Origin: Betaproteobacteria bacterium
Lineage (GTDB): Bacteria; Pseudomonadota; Gammaproteobacteria; Burkholderiales; CAIKXV01
Reading direction: 5' to 3'
NCBI GenBank assembly: GCA_947458265.1
Contig: CANGYF010000003.1
Coordinates: 1-64,000, forward strand
Length of the DNA stretch: 64,000 nt
Both the position numbers and the translations under genes were made by a program. The notes below the pieces were generated by a model that saw only the letters and a list, made by a program, of their open reading frames with translations, had not been told where the DNA came from and did not search any database. Positions 37,984 to 46,752 of the stretch are shown here, one piece after another. Each line of letters opens with the position of its first letter. Positions within the stretch are counted from its first letter, which is position 1.

Positions 37984-39077
37984 TCGGAGCGCCAATCGCG
38001 ATGGTCGTGCCGGGCGCGCTGGACCAGTTCACCGGCGGCTATCTGTTCGACCGCCGGGTGGTCGACGGCCTGCGCGCCGCCGGGCGCAGCGTGCGCGTGG
38101 TCGAGTTGCCCGGCTGCTATCCCGACGTCGACGCGTCGACCCGTGCCGCCGCGGCAGCGGCCCTGGAGGCACTGCCTGGCGACAGTGTCGCGGTGATCGA
38201 CGGGCTGGCCCTGCCGGGATTCGCAGACTGCCTCGATACGCAGGCTCGCCGCCTCCGGCTGCTCGGCTTCATCCATCATCCCCTGTCGCTCGAGACCGGC
38301 ATCGCGCCGGCGTTCGCCCGGCGCATGGATGCGACCGAGCGGCGGCTGTGGCCGATGCTGCGCGGCCTGCTCTGCCCGAGCGCACATACTGCCCGCTGCA
38401 TCGCCGACGCGGGCATCGACCCGGCGCGCATCGAGATCGTGCCGCCTGGCAATGACCTGCCGGTGTACAAGCGGCCGGGTGACGACCGGCCGGGGTACGA
38501 CCAGCCGCCAGCTGGCGAACACGATGCGGACACACTGCGGCTGCTGATGGTTGGCAGCGTCGTTCCGCGCAAGGGACACCTGTCCCTGGTCGAGGCGCTG
38601 GCCGGACTGAAGCACCTGCCCTGGCGGTTGACCTGCATCGGCAGCCTGGAGCGCGACACGGCAGCGGTGGTCGCATTGCGCGCCGCGATCGAACACCATG
38701 GACTCGGCGACCGGGTGGACCTTGCCGGCGAGCGTCCACCGGCAGCGCTGGCCGATGCGTGGCACGACGCCGACGTGTTCGTGCTGCCGTCCAGCCACGA
38801 GGGTTATGGCATGGCCTATGCCGAAGCGATGGCCCATGGTTTACCGGTGATCGGCACCACCGCCGGTGCCATCCCGGACACCGTGCCCGAGACGGCAGGG
38901 TTGCTGGTCGCACCTGGCGACGTCGCCGCGCTGCGCGAAGCGCTGCACCGGATGCTGGTCGATCCACCGTTGCGCAGGCACCTGGCTGCCGGCGCGCGGC
39001 AGGCCGCCGCGGCGCTGCCAGACTGGCCGGCTGCGGTACGGCGCTGGGCCGAAGCCGCCGATCGGCTCGCGTCATGA
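37980..39077 (+). CDS. Glycosyltransferase family 4
   Basis: 365 residues, with a TTG start overlapping the upstream stop (TTGA). An in-frame ATG lies at 38001. GT-B fold: VPGALDQFTGGYLFDRR at the N-terminus, VVPPGNDLPVYK between domains, LLMVGSVVPRKGHL at the start of the donor domain, and SSHEGYGMAYAEAMAHG with the Glu pair of the ExxxxxxxE nucleotide-sugar motif. It transfers a sugar from an activated donor, retaining configuration. In this operon the acceptor could be the pterin-like product or the glucan made by OpgH upstream. It overlaps the methyltransferase gene by 4 bp. Confidence 0.88.
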   Translation: MIGAPIAMVVPGALDQFTGGYLFDRRVVDGLRAAGRSVRVVELPGCYPDVDASTRAAAAAALEALPGDSVAVIDGLALPGFADCLDTQARRLRLLGFIHHPLSLETGIAPAFARRMDATERRLWPMLRGLLCPSAHTARCIADAGIDPARIEIVPPGNDLPVYKRPGDDRPGYDQPPAGEHDADTLRLLMVGSVVPRKGHLSLVEALAGLKHLPWRLTCIGSLERDTAAVVALRAAIEHHGLGDRVDLAGERPPAALADAWHDADVFVLPSSHEGYGMAYAEAMAHGLPVIGTTAGAIPDTVPETAGLLVAPGDVAALREALHRMLVDPPLRRHLAAGARQAAAALPDWPAAVRRWAEAADRLAS

Positions 39078-40015
39078 CAGGCTTCGATGCAGGCTGGCTT
39101 GCGCTGCGCGAGCCGTTCGATGCCGCCGCGCGCGACGGTGAACTGGCGGCACGGTTCGTGGAGGCAGTCGTTGCACGTGCTGACGCACGCAGCGGATCGC
39201 AGGCTCCCTCCAGGCCGGCATCCTGGCGGCCGCATGCCTGCCGGCTGGTGGACCTCGCGGCCGGCAGCGGCGCCAACCTGCGCGTGCTGGCACCGCTCGT
39301 GCCCGGCGACCAGGACTGGCTGCTGGTCGACCACGATCCCGAGCTGATCGCGGCCCAGGCGCGCGAACTGGGGCGCTGGGCAGTCGCGAACGGCTGGAGT
39401 TGCCGTGTCGCTGAAGGGGGGCTGGTGATCGATGCCGGCCGCGCTCAGTGGCGCGTGCGCGCGCGTCGGCTCGACCTGCAGGGATCGTTCGATCAGCTCG
39501 TGCTCGGATCCTTCGATGGCGTGACCACCACCGCCTTCCTCGATCTCGTCTCGGACGCATGGCTCGGACGGCTGGCCGATGCCATTGCACGCGCGGCAGT
39601 ACCGCTGCTGGCGACCCTGACCGTCGATGGCCTGCGCGAATGGTCTCCGACCGACGCCGGCGATGCCGCGATCGCGTCCGCGTTCGAGCGTCACCAGCAG
39701 GGTGACAAGGGGTTCGGTGCTTCGCTCGGCCCAGCGGCCACCGAGCGCCTGCGGGCGAAGCTCGATGCGCGGGGCTGCATCACCAGTGCCGTGCGTGCAG
39801 ACTGGCAGGTCGGGCCGGGCCGCGGCGAGCCAGCAGGCTCGATGCTGATCCGGATGATCGACGAGGCTGCTGCGGTCGCGCGCGAAGTGGAGCCTGCAGC
39901 CACACCGGAGATCGACGCATGGGTTGCCCGGCGCAGGGCGCAGGTCGCGCAAGGGACGCTGTCGCTGTGCGTCGGCCACCAGGACCTGCTCGGGCTACCG
40001 CACGTCGAAGACTGA
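39074..40015 (+). CDS. Class I SAM-dependent methyltransferase, last gene of the pterin-type operon
   Basis: 313 residues; ATGA overlap with the glycosyltransferase. SAM-binding motif VDLAAGSGANLRVL at about 60-73, then WLLVDHDPEL with the acidic residue for the ribose, and LVLGSFDGVTTTAFLDLVSDAW. The C-terminal part (PTDAGDAAIASAFERHQQGDKGFG) looks like a substrate cap seen in small-molecule methyltransferases. The acceptor is unknown. Its place after a GT4 gene fits a late modification step. It is convergent with the binding-protein gene at 40055. Confidence 0.82.
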   Translation: MTGFDAGWLALREPFDAAARDGELAARFVEAVVARADARSGSQAPSRPASWRPHACRLVDLAAGSGANLRVLAPLVPGDQDWLLVDHDPELIAAQARELGRWAVANGWSCRVAEGGLVIDAGRAQWRVRARRLDLQGSFDQLVLGSFDGVTTTAFLDLVSDAWLGRLADAIARAAVPLLATLTVDGLREWSPTDAGDAAIASAFERHQQGDKGFGASLGPAATERLRAKLDARGCITSAVRADWQVGPGRGEPAGSMLIRMIDEAAAVAREVEPAATPEIDAWVARRRAQVAQGTLSLCVGHQDLLGLPHVED

Positions 40016-40054
40016 ACCCCAGCCGCCTGCGACCTGTTGCGTGGGCGCGGTGTC

Positions 40055-40789
40055 CTAGGCTGGCGGTGCGACCGTCAGCCCGTGCCCGACGTTGTTCTGT
40101 TCGATCAGCTTCGCCACCAGGCCAGACGCCTTCGCATCCTCGATGAAAGCGCACAGGAAGGCGTTGCCCGCAGCGCGGCCCTTGGGCGTGCCTGCGGCCT
40201 GCTGCACGGCGGCGAACTGCCCGGGGATCAGGTGCGTGCCGGGGATCTTCTTCACGTCCTGGACCAGCCGGTCCTTCAGGCCGGCGAGCGCATCGAACTT
40301 CTCGTCGACGAAGCGCTGCGCGGCCGTATCGGCGGTGTCCACGCCGGTGAGCTTCGCCTGCTTCAGGTTGGCGGCGAGCCAGAGCCCGTAGGCGGCCTTG
40401 GCCGGAACGACCACCGACACGCCGTCGCGGTCGACATCGGCGATCGCCTTCAGCGGCGAACCGTCGCGTACCAGGTAGGTGGCTTCGATCTCGACATAGG
40501 CGGCGGAGAAGTCGATGAGCACCGCCCGTGCCGGCTCGGAGCCGAGGAAGCCGACATCCCAGATACCCTTGTCCGCGCTCTCGGCGAGCTTGCCCGGGTT
40601 GGGGAACTCGACGATCTCGACTGGTACGCCGAGCCGGCGGCCGAGTTCATGCGCCAGGTCGAGCGCGACACCCTTGGGTGTGCCGTCCGGCGCGCGCGCG
40701 GTCAGCAGGAAGTTGGAGAAGTTGATGCCGGCGCGCAGCTTGCCGGTGGGTGCCAGGTCGGCGAGCACTTCAGGGGTTGCGGCGGTCAT
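40055..40789 (-). CDS. Amino-acid-type (SBP_bac_3) substrate-binding protein lacking a signal peptide
   Basis: 244 residues. The start ATG at 40789 follows GGAGCAAGAGAAG. The fold of polar amino-acid binding proteins is visible: LRAGINFSNFLL, GVALDLAHELGRRLG, WDVGFLGSEPARA, DFSAAYVEIEATYLV. The first residues MTAATPEVLADLAPTG lead straight into strand one, without a hydrophobic export sequence. It is thus probably cytoplasmic, a sensor or enzyme-like use of the fold. It is 48 bp downstream of an alpha-hydroxy-acid oxidase gene on the same strand, so a product or substrate of that enzyme may be its ligand. Confidence 0.82.
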   Translation of the reverse strand: MTAATPEVLADLAPTGKLRAGINFSNFLLTARAPDGTPKGVALDLAHELGRRLGVPVEIVEFPNPGKLAESADKGIWDVGFLGSEPARAVLIDFSAAYVEIEATYLVRDGSPLKAIADVDRDGVSVVVPAKAAYGLWLAANLKQAKLTGVDTADTAAQRFVDEKFDALAGLKDRLVQDVKKIPGTHLIPGQFAAVQQAAGTPKGRAAGNAFLCAFIEDAKASGLVAKLIEQNNVGHGLTVAPPA

Positions 40790-40837
40790 CTTCTCTTGCT
40801 CCAGCGGGTCGGTGGGCGACGTGCCCCGTGCGGATGC

Positions 40838-42100
40838 TCAGCGTGGCTTCGATGCCTCTGCCGCGGGTGCGGCGGCGAGATCGGCTGCCGGCACGGCCTG
40901 CAGCGGACGGCGGACGTACTTCGGCGCGCGCAGGGTCGGGTCGACCAGCTTCAGGTACTGCGGTCCCAGTTGCCCGAGGTGGTGCACGCCGAGCAGTGCC
41001 TGCACGCGGTGGATCTCTTCGCGGAAGATCTCCAGCGCACGCGCCGCCCCTGCCTCGCCACCGGCGGCCACGCCGTAGAGCGTGGCACGGCCAACCATCA
41101 CCGCGTCGGCCCCGAGCGCCAGCGCCTTGACCACGTCGCTGCCGCGGCGCACGCCGCTGTCCATGAAGATGGTCGCGCGGCCAGCGACCGCATCGACGAT
41201 CTCCGGCAGGGCCTCGATCGGCGAGATGATGCCGTCGAGGTTGCGCCCGCCGTGGTTCGACACGCCGATGCCGTCGGCGCCGTGCTCGACCGCGCGCACC
41301 GCATCGGCCGGGTCGAGCATGCCCTTGACGATCAGCTTGTGCGGCCAGATCTTGCGCAGCGCGTCCAGGTCGTCCCAGTTGATCGAATCCGAGCGCAGGC
41401 TGGAACGGCCGACCGGGCCGGCGGTGAGTTTCGCGCGCGCAGCGGCCGGATAGTTCGCGTAGGTCGGCATGCCGCTGGTCGCGAGGTAGCGCGCCATCGT
41501 GCCGAACAGCCAGGCCGGGTGCTTCATCATGTCGACCATGTTGCGGGTCGAGAAGGTGAACGGGATGGTGAAGCCGTTGCGGATGTTGTATTCGCGGTTG
41601 CCCGAGGACACGCCGTCGACGGTCACGATCAGCGCCTTGTAGCCGGCGTCGCGCGCGCGCATCACCAGTTCATGCGACAGCGAGCGGTCGGGCCACATGT
41701 AGAGCTGGAACCAGAGGTCGCCGCCGGCTTCCTTCGCCACCTTCTCCATCGGCGTCACCGAACCGGTGGCCAGCGTGAACGGGATGCCGGCCGCACGCGC
41801 CGCCCTGGCCAGCGCGACCTCGCCCTCGTACCACATCAGGCCGGCGACCCCGGTGGGGGCGATCGCGATCGGCATCTTGTGGTTCACGCCGAAGATCGTC
41901 GTCGCCTGGGTACGCTTGGACACGTCGACCAGGGTGCGCGGCTTGAAGCGGATGCCGTCGAAGATCGACCGGTTGTTCTTCAGCGAGACTTCATCCTCGG
42001 TACCGCGGTCGGTGAACTCGAACAGGCCTTTCGGTACCCGGCGCAGGGCCTGCTCGCGCAGGTCGAAGATGTTGTAGGCGTTCAGCTTGTCGTTGGCCAC
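40838..42100 (-). CDS. FMN-dependent alpha-hydroxy-acid dehydrogenase (LldD/glycolate oxidase-like)
   Basis: 420 residues. I chose the GTG at 42100 because GAGGAGACATCC precedes it and the sequence then matches the family start (NAYNIFDLREQALRR). Motifs of the TIM barrel: ATGSVTPMEKVA, FQLYMWPDR, VKGMLDPADAVRA (flavin Lys), GVSNHGGRNLDG (catalytic His and Arg), MDSGVRRGSDVVKALALGADAV. It oxidises an (S)-2-hydroxy acid to the 2-oxo acid. Lactate, mandelate or another acid are possible; the sequence does not decide. It is within a minus-strand row with MmgE/PrpD and a Bug gene. Confidence 0.92.
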   Translation of the reverse strand: MANDKLNAYNIFDLREQALRRVPKGLFEFTDRGTEDEVSLKNNRSIFDGIRFKPRTLVDVSKRTQATTIFGVNHKMPIAIAPTGVAGLMWYEGEVALARAARAAGIPFTLATGSVTPMEKVAKEAGGDLWFQLYMWPDRSLSHELVMRARDAGYKALIVTVDGVSSGNREYNIRNGFTIPFTFSTRNMVDMMKHPAWLFGTMARYLATSGMPTYANYPAAARAKLTAGPVGRSSLRSDSINWDDLDALRKIWPHKLIVKGMLDPADAVRAVEHGADGIGVSNHGGRNLDGIISPIEALPEIVDAVAGRATIFMDSGVRRGSDVVKALALGADAVMVGRATLYGVAAGGEAGAARALEIFREEIHRVQALLGVHHLGQLGPQYLKLVDPTLRAPKYVRRPLQAVPAADLAAAPAAEASKPR

Positions 42101-42223
42101 GGATGTCTCCTCAGGTCGCTGTCCGGGCGTCGTCGGTCGCGGGTGCACGGATGGCAGCCCAGATGACGTTTGCCCTCAATGTCCGGATGGTAGCGCGATG
42201 TACAGATGTGAGCGCACGCTCAC

Positions 42224-43642
42224 TCAGTCGGCGGCCAGCAGTGATGACAGGGCGTCGAGGTCGTCGAGCGTATCCAGCCGGTCGACCGCCTCGGCCAGCG
42301 TTCGGGCGCGGCCTTCGCCGAGCACCGGGGAGGCCAGCCCGAGGAACTTGTGGCGCAGTTCCCCGGCGGTCATCGGGTCCTCGTTGCTGCCCTTGCGGAA
42401 CAGCACTTCGGTCTCGTGCAGGCGCCCGTCGCGGGTCTGTACCTGAAGTCGGCAGCCCACTCGATAGATGCCGCCGTGGCCGTCGTACTTCGGCTCGTGC
42501 TCGACATGGATACGCGGCAGGAAGGCCATCGTCTCCGGTGCGAACAGGCGCTCCGGGGCGAACTGGGCGGCGGTAGCCTCGCGTTCCAGGGCCATCACCG
42601 CCAGCCCGTAGCGCAGGTTCATCTGTGCGGCCAGCACGCCCTGCACCTTGTCCGGGGTGTACTCCCAGCCGCAGTGGCCGAGCGTATTGCTGCTGACATG
42701 CGCGGTGATGCGCTCTATCTGTCCCGCGTCGATCGCGTGTTCGCGCATGATCGTGTCGAGGGCGGTCATCGCGCTCACGCTGCCGTTGGAGGCTGGCGCC
42801 GGCTTGTAGCCGACGTTCAGGATTTCCCAGCGCTCGCCCAGCCCGGCCGTGAGCATCGTGCCGTCGCATTGCGCCGGGATGGCGATGGTGCTCAGGAAGC
42901 CGCCGTAGGGTTCCTCCAGCACCTGAGGGATGCCGGTGTACCCGAGGGCGGCGAGCTTCGCGGCATAGACGCCGCCCTGCGAGGCGCGCCCGCAGTGGAA
43001 GCTCTTCGCCATCGCACCTTCCTGCACGGCCATCAGCCCGGCGGCCTGCGAGCCGGCAATGCCCAGCGCATGCTGCATCTGCAGCGCATCGAGGCCGATC
43101 AGTCGTCCGGCCGCGACCGCGGCGGCCAGCGCGCCGGTGGCGCCCTGGTTGTGGTAGCCGCGCGTGAAGATGGAGCCGCGCGCAGCCATCCCGGTGCGCA
43201 GCGCCGTCTCGTAGCCGGCAACCAGCGCGGTGATCGCTTCGCGCCCGCTGACTGGCCGCCCGGCGCACTGCGCCACGGCCAGCACCGCCGGCAGCGCTGC
43301 CGAGCCGGGGTGCAGCGTCGCCTGGATGTGGATTTCGTCGAGCTGGAAACTGTGCGCAGCGGTCGCGTTGACCAGTGCCGCCATCGAGGCGCTGGCGCGT
43401 CGTGCTGTCCCCATGAGGATCGCGCCGCCGCCACTGTCTTCACCGGCGGCCATGGCGGTCAGCTTGCGCACCGACGGCTGCGTCGATCCGAACAGGCAGC
43501 AGCCGAGGGTATCGAGCACGCAGGTCTTCGTGCGTTCGACCACTTCCGCCGGCAACTGGTCGAACGCCAGTGCGGACGCGAAGCGCGCCTGGGCCACCGT
43601 GGCGCCGGCGGCGCCGGGAATCCCGTCGTGTGCTGCGCTCAC
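42224..43642 (-). CDS. MmgE/PrpD family protein (second member)
   Basis: 472 residues from a GTG at 43642, which has GGAGG five bases before it; a further upstream in-frame ATG at 43711 would run through a repeat and the stop of the Bug gene and lacks such a site. Conserved blocks match the copy at 12607: LDTLGCCLFGSTQPS, NATAAHSFQLDEIHIQ, YHNQGATGALAAAVAAGR, WEILNVGYKPAPASNG. Reaction unknown, presumably dehydratase- or isomerase-like on a carboxylate. It follows the Bug gene by 61 bp. Confidence 0.9.
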   Translation of the reverse strand: MSAAHDGIPGAAGATVAQARFASALAFDQLPAEVVERTKTCVLDTLGCCLFGSTQPSVRKLTAMAAGEDSGGGAILMGTARRASASMAALVNATAAHSFQLDEIHIQATLHPGSAALPAVLAVAQCAGRPVSGREAITALVAGYETALRTGMAARGSIFTRGYHNQGATGALAAAVAAGRLIGLDALQMQHALGIAGSQAAGLMAVQEGAMAKSFHCGRASQGGVYAAKLAALGYTGIPQVLEEPYGGFLSTIAIPAQCDGTMLTAGLGERWEILNVGYKPAPASNGSVSAMTALDTIMREHAIDAGQIERITAHVSSNTLGHCGWEYTPDKVQGVLAAQMNLRYGLAVMALEREATAAQFAPERLFAPETMAFLPRIHVEHEPKYDGHGGIYRVGCRLQVQTRDGRLHETEVLFRKGSNEDPMTAGELRHKFLGLASPVLGEGRARTLAEAVDRLDTLDDLDALSSLLAAD

Positions 43643-43671
43643 CGGAAGCCTCCCGTGCGCTGCGCCAGGAT

Positions 43672-43716
43672 GTTCATTCGACCGACGTTCATTCAACAGA
43701 CCTTCATTCAATCTTC
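43672..43716. repeat. Three imperfect 15-bp tandem repeats
   Basis: Units GTTCATTCGACCGAC (43672-43686), GTTCATTCAACAGAC (43687-43701) and CTTCATTCAATCTTC (43702-43716) share the core TTCATTC. The last unit includes the stop codon of the Bug gene on the minus strand. The array lies between that gene and the MmgE/PrpD gene, upstream of the start chosen for the latter. Confidence 0.75.
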
Positions 43717-44681
43717 GCGCCGGTCAGCGCGATCAGCTTGCCGTATTTCTCGAAGTCCACGCGCAGGATGCGGTTGAACTCGTCGACCGTGGTCGGTGCC
43801 GGATCGAGTGCCTGCTTCGCGAGGGTGGACATCACCTCCGGGATCGATAGCGCCTGGTTCATCTCGGTGTTCAGCCGGTCGATGATTGCCCTCGGTGTCC
43901 CGGCCGGCGCGAACACGCCGATCCAGGGGTTCATGTCGTAGCCGGGCAATCCCGCCTCCGAAATCGTGGGTACACCCGGCAGGGCCTTCGCGCGCGAAGA
44001 CGAGCCGACGCCGAGCGGGCGCAGCTTGCCGGCCTGGATCTGGCTGATCACCGTGCCGAGGGTGGCGAACGACGCCTGAGTCTCGCCCCCCAGCAGCGCT
44101 GCGACCTGCGGCGCACCGCCCTTGTACGGCACATGGGTGATGTCGATGCCGGCCATCGAGATCAGCAGCGCCATCTGCAGGTGCGGTGCGCTGCCGTTAC
44201 CCGACGAGGAATAGTTGATCTGGCGCGGCTTCGCCTTCGCCAGCGCGATGAAGTCCTTCAGCGTCTTCACCGGCAGCGCGGGGTGGACTGTCAGCACTCC
44301 AGGCTGCGAGGAGAGCATGCCGACGCCGGTGAAGTCCTTCATCGTGTCGTAGGTCAGCTTCTTGCCGTACAGGTGCGCATTGCCGACATGGGTGGTCGAG
44401 TGGACCATCAGCGTGTAGCCATCGGCCGGCGCCTTGGCCACCAGGTCAGCACCGACTACGCCCGATGCGCCGGCCCGGTTGTCGATCACGAACTGCTGGC
44501 TGAGGGTGCGCGACAGCTCCTGCATCACGACGCGGCCGACGATATCGTTCGAGCCGCCGGCAGGCCAGGGGATCACCACGCGCACCGGCTTGGCAGGCCA
44601 GGCCTGGGCGAGGGTGATCGAGGGCAGGGCGATACAGGCAGCGGCCAGTGCCGCGGCTGTGCACGACAGCGGTGTGTTCAT
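43704..44681 (-). CDS. Bug-family TTT substrate-binding protein (7 of 9)
   Basis: 325 residues; ATG at 44681 after GGAGGAGAAGCACC. Signal peptide to about ITLAQA. Motifs: WPAKPVRVVIPWPAGGSND (Asp in the ligand loop kept), FVIDNRAGASG, ADGYTLMVHS, VPYKGGAPQVAALLGG. It leads a minus-strand row: Bug, MmgE/PrpD, alpha-hydroxy-acid oxidase, signal-less binding protein. It is divergent from the Bug gene at 44947, so two Bug genes share a 265-bp promoter region. Confidence 0.93.
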   Translation of the reverse strand: MNTPLSCTAAALAAACIALPSITLAQAWPAKPVRVVIPWPAGGSNDIVGRVVMQELSRTLSQQFVIDNRAGASGVVGADLVAKAPADGYTLMVHSTTHVGNAHLYGKKLTYDTMKDFTGVGMLSSQPGVLTVHPALPVKTLKDFIALAKAKPRQINYSSSGNGSAPHLQMALLISMAGIDITHVPYKGGAPQVAALLGGETQASFATLGTVISQIQAGKLRPLGVGSSSRAKALPGVPTISEAGLPGYDMNPWIGVFAPAGTPRAIIDRLNTEMNQALSIPEVMSTLAKQALDPAPTTVDEFNRILRVDFEKYGKLIALTGAKIE

Positions 44682-44946
44682 GGTGCTTCTCCTCCGGATC
44701 CGGTTTGCCGCCCTCGCCGCGCGGGATCGGAACGGGCGCCGGCGCGCCATCCGTTCGTCACGCCTTCATCGGCGTCCTGTACTGGGACAGGTCGCCTGAA
44801 TAAGGACGGTTGTTCCATGCGACTGTACCGGAGTGTGGCAGTCGGTGCCGGCACGGGCCGGATGTCATCGGGCGGGCTTTCGCCATTCGCGCGCTCGGGT
44901 AGTATCGCGCCCCCGCGCCGGAGCGCGCGATCGACCGGAGGATGAC

Positions 44947-45930
44947 ATGGAACGTTGGGTGCATCGCACTGGAGGATGGCTGGGCGCGGTTTTCGCAGCG
45001 GCGGCTGCGTCGGCCGCATGCGCGCAGGCGCCGGCCTATCCGGCCAAGCCCGTCCGCCTGCTGGTGCCATTCGCTGCCGGCGGCGCGACCGACGTACCCA
45101 CGCGCATCCTTGCCACGAAGCTCGCCGAGCGCATGGGCAGCCCGTTCATCATTGACAACCGCCCCGGCGCCGGTGGCGCCATCGGCACCGCGACCGTGGC
45201 CAGGGCCGAGCCCGACGGTTACTCGGTGCTGGTCACTGCCACCCCATTCGTGGTCAGCCCCCATGTCTATCCCAAGCTCGGCTACGACGCGCTGAAGGAC
45301 TTCGCGCAGGTTGCGATGTTCGCGTCCTCGCCGAACGTGCTGGTGGTGCATCCGACCCTGGCGGTGAAGTCGGTGAAGGAACTGATCGCGCTCGCGCGTC
45401 CCCAGCCCGGCAAGCTCGACTGGGCTTCGTCGGGCGTCGGCGGCGGGCAGCACCTGTTCGGCGAACTGTTCATGTCGATGGCCGGCATCAAGGTCACCCA
45501 TGTCTCGTACAAGGGCAGCGGTGCCGCGATCGCAGACGTGCTCGGCGGACAGGTGAAGATCGGCTTTCCGGGTATCGCGATCGCGCTGTCCCACCACAAC
45601 GCTGGCCGGCTGCTGGCACTGGGCGTCACGACCGCGCAGCGCTCGGCGCAGATGCCGGACGTGCCGAGCCTCGCCGAGGCGGGGGTGCCCGGCTACGACG
45701 CGACGTTCTGGATGGGCCTGTCGGTACCGGTGAAGACCGCGCGCACGGTCATCGACGCCTTGCATCGCGAGACGGTTGCGCTGGTGAAGGCGCCCGACGT
45801 GGTCGAGGGCTTCCGCAAGGCCGGTACCGACATCGCCCCGTCGGGCCCGGATCAGTTCCGCGCGTTCGTGCTGTCCGAGTACGAGAAGTGGGGCAAGGTG
45901 GTGCGTGCGGTGGGCATCAAGCCGGAGTGA
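44947..45930 (+). CDS. Bug-family TTT substrate-binding protein (8 of 9)
   Basis: 327 residues; the ATG at 44947 follows GGAGGATGAC. The signal peptide ends near ACAQAP. Motifs: YPAKPVRLLVPFAAGGATD, FIIDNRPGAGG, PDGYSVLVTA, VSYKGSGAAIADVLGG. It is followed by a strong palindrome and a convergent racemase-family gene. No regulator or membrane component is adjacent. Confidence 0.93.
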   Translation: MERWVHRTGGWLGAVFAAAAASAACAQAPAYPAKPVRLLVPFAAGGATDVPTRILATKLAERMGSPFIIDNRPGAGGAIGTATVARAEPDGYSVLVTATPFVVSPHVYPKLGYDALKDFAQVAMFASSPNVLVVHPTLAVKSVKELIALARPQPGKLDWASSGVGGGQHLFGELFMSMAGIKVTHVSYKGSGAAIADVLGGQVKIGFPGIAIALSHHNAGRLLALGVTTAQRSAQMPDVPSLAEAGVPGYDATFWMGLSVPVKTARTVIDALHRETVALVKAPDVVEGFRKAGTDIAPSGPDQFRAFVLSEYEKWGKVVRAVGIKPE

Positions 45931-45938
45931 TCGGGCAG

Positions 45939-45960
45939 CCGGCCTGCCCAGGCAGGCCGG
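45939..45960. terminator. Bidirectional hairpin between convergent genes
   Basis: CCGGCCTGCC (45939-45948), a CA spacer, then its exact reverse complement GGCAGGCCGG (45951-45960). It lies 9 bp after the Bug stop and 12 bp before the end of the convergent racemase-family gene. A perfect 10-bp GC stem in this place fits a transcription stop for both genes, although no T-run follows on either strand. Confidence 0.6.
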
Positions 45961-45972
45961 TACCTCTGCAGC

Positions 45973-46635
45973 TCAGCGGTCGAGCAGGCGGCGCATCTTC
46001 GCCACGGCCGCGCCCGGCGAATTGAAGATCGGCAGCGGGCTCACCCCGGACACCGCCGGCACCGCCCGCGACAGCGTGAACTGCGCCAGCACGATCGCGT
46101 CGCAGCCCGAGATTTCCCTCGCCTTCTCCGCGACCAGCGAATCGTGCCGGGCCGGGTCGCCGCCGGCCAGCGCATCGAAGGCACCGTCGACCACGTACGG
46201 CACGAGTTCGATCTTCCGGCCGCGGGCGGCTGCGACATCGAGCATCTCGGCCGAGAACGACGGGATGGTCGGCCCGACGGTGGCCATCACCGCGAACTTC
46301 GAACCGGCGTCGAGCGCCTGTTCGATCATCGCCTCATTGGGCCCGATCATCGGGATCGGGAACTCCTTCGCGCAGGCGTCGATCACGTCGCGGAAGGCCG
46401 AGCAGGTGAACACGATGCCATCGGCGCCGCGCGAGATCGAGTAGCGCACCAGCGTGCGGAACGCGTCGTACATCTCCGGCACGACGCCCCCGGCGCTGCG
46501 CACCCAGTTGAACAGCCCGTCATCGAGCAGGTTGCTGGTGCGGGCCTCCGGCCAGTCGCTGGCGAAGGCGCGCACGGCTGCGTCCATGGCGTCCTTGTGG
46601 ACGCTGAACAGGACGACGTTCGGTTGCGTCGGCAT
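45973..46635 (-). CDS. Asp/Glu racemase-superfamily protein (second member)
   Basis: 220 residues, start ATG at 46635. The first catalytic Cys is present in VFTCSAF (Cys78). The opposite site, which would hold the second Cys, reads IVLAQFTLS with Gln185; Cys178 nearby is not at the aligned position. A one-Cys member could be a decarboxylase, isomerase or hydrolase of the superfamily rather than a racemase. It shares little sequence with the copy at 19555. Convergent with Bug protein 8; divergent from the patatin gene. Confidence 0.82.
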   Translation of the reverse strand: MPTQPNVVLFSVHKDAMDAAVRAFASDWPEARTSNLLDDGLFNWVRSAGGVVPEMYDAFRTLVRYSISRGADGIVFTCSAFRDVIDACAKEFPIPMIGPNEAMIEQALDAGSKFAVMATVGPTIPSFSAEMLDVAAARGRKIELVPYVVDGAFDALAGGDPARHDSLVAEKAREISGCDAIVLAQFTLSRAVPAVSGVSPLPIFNSPGAAVAKMRRLLDR

Positions 46636-46752
46636 GGTCTGACCTCCTCTGATATGGGCAGGAGGATAGCGCATCGGCCTGTGTGCGCCGCCGTCTGGAA
46701 CCCCCAGGGGGCCATGCAAGAATGATGGCCCACAGCCGATGCGGAGCCTGCC

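Noticed and set aside
40037-42166. Plus-strand open frame of over 700 codons opposite the oxidase and binding-protein genes
   Set aside because: Translation is Arg/His/Gly/Asp-rich with no motifs, while the minus strand encodes a clear FMN oxidase and a binding protein.
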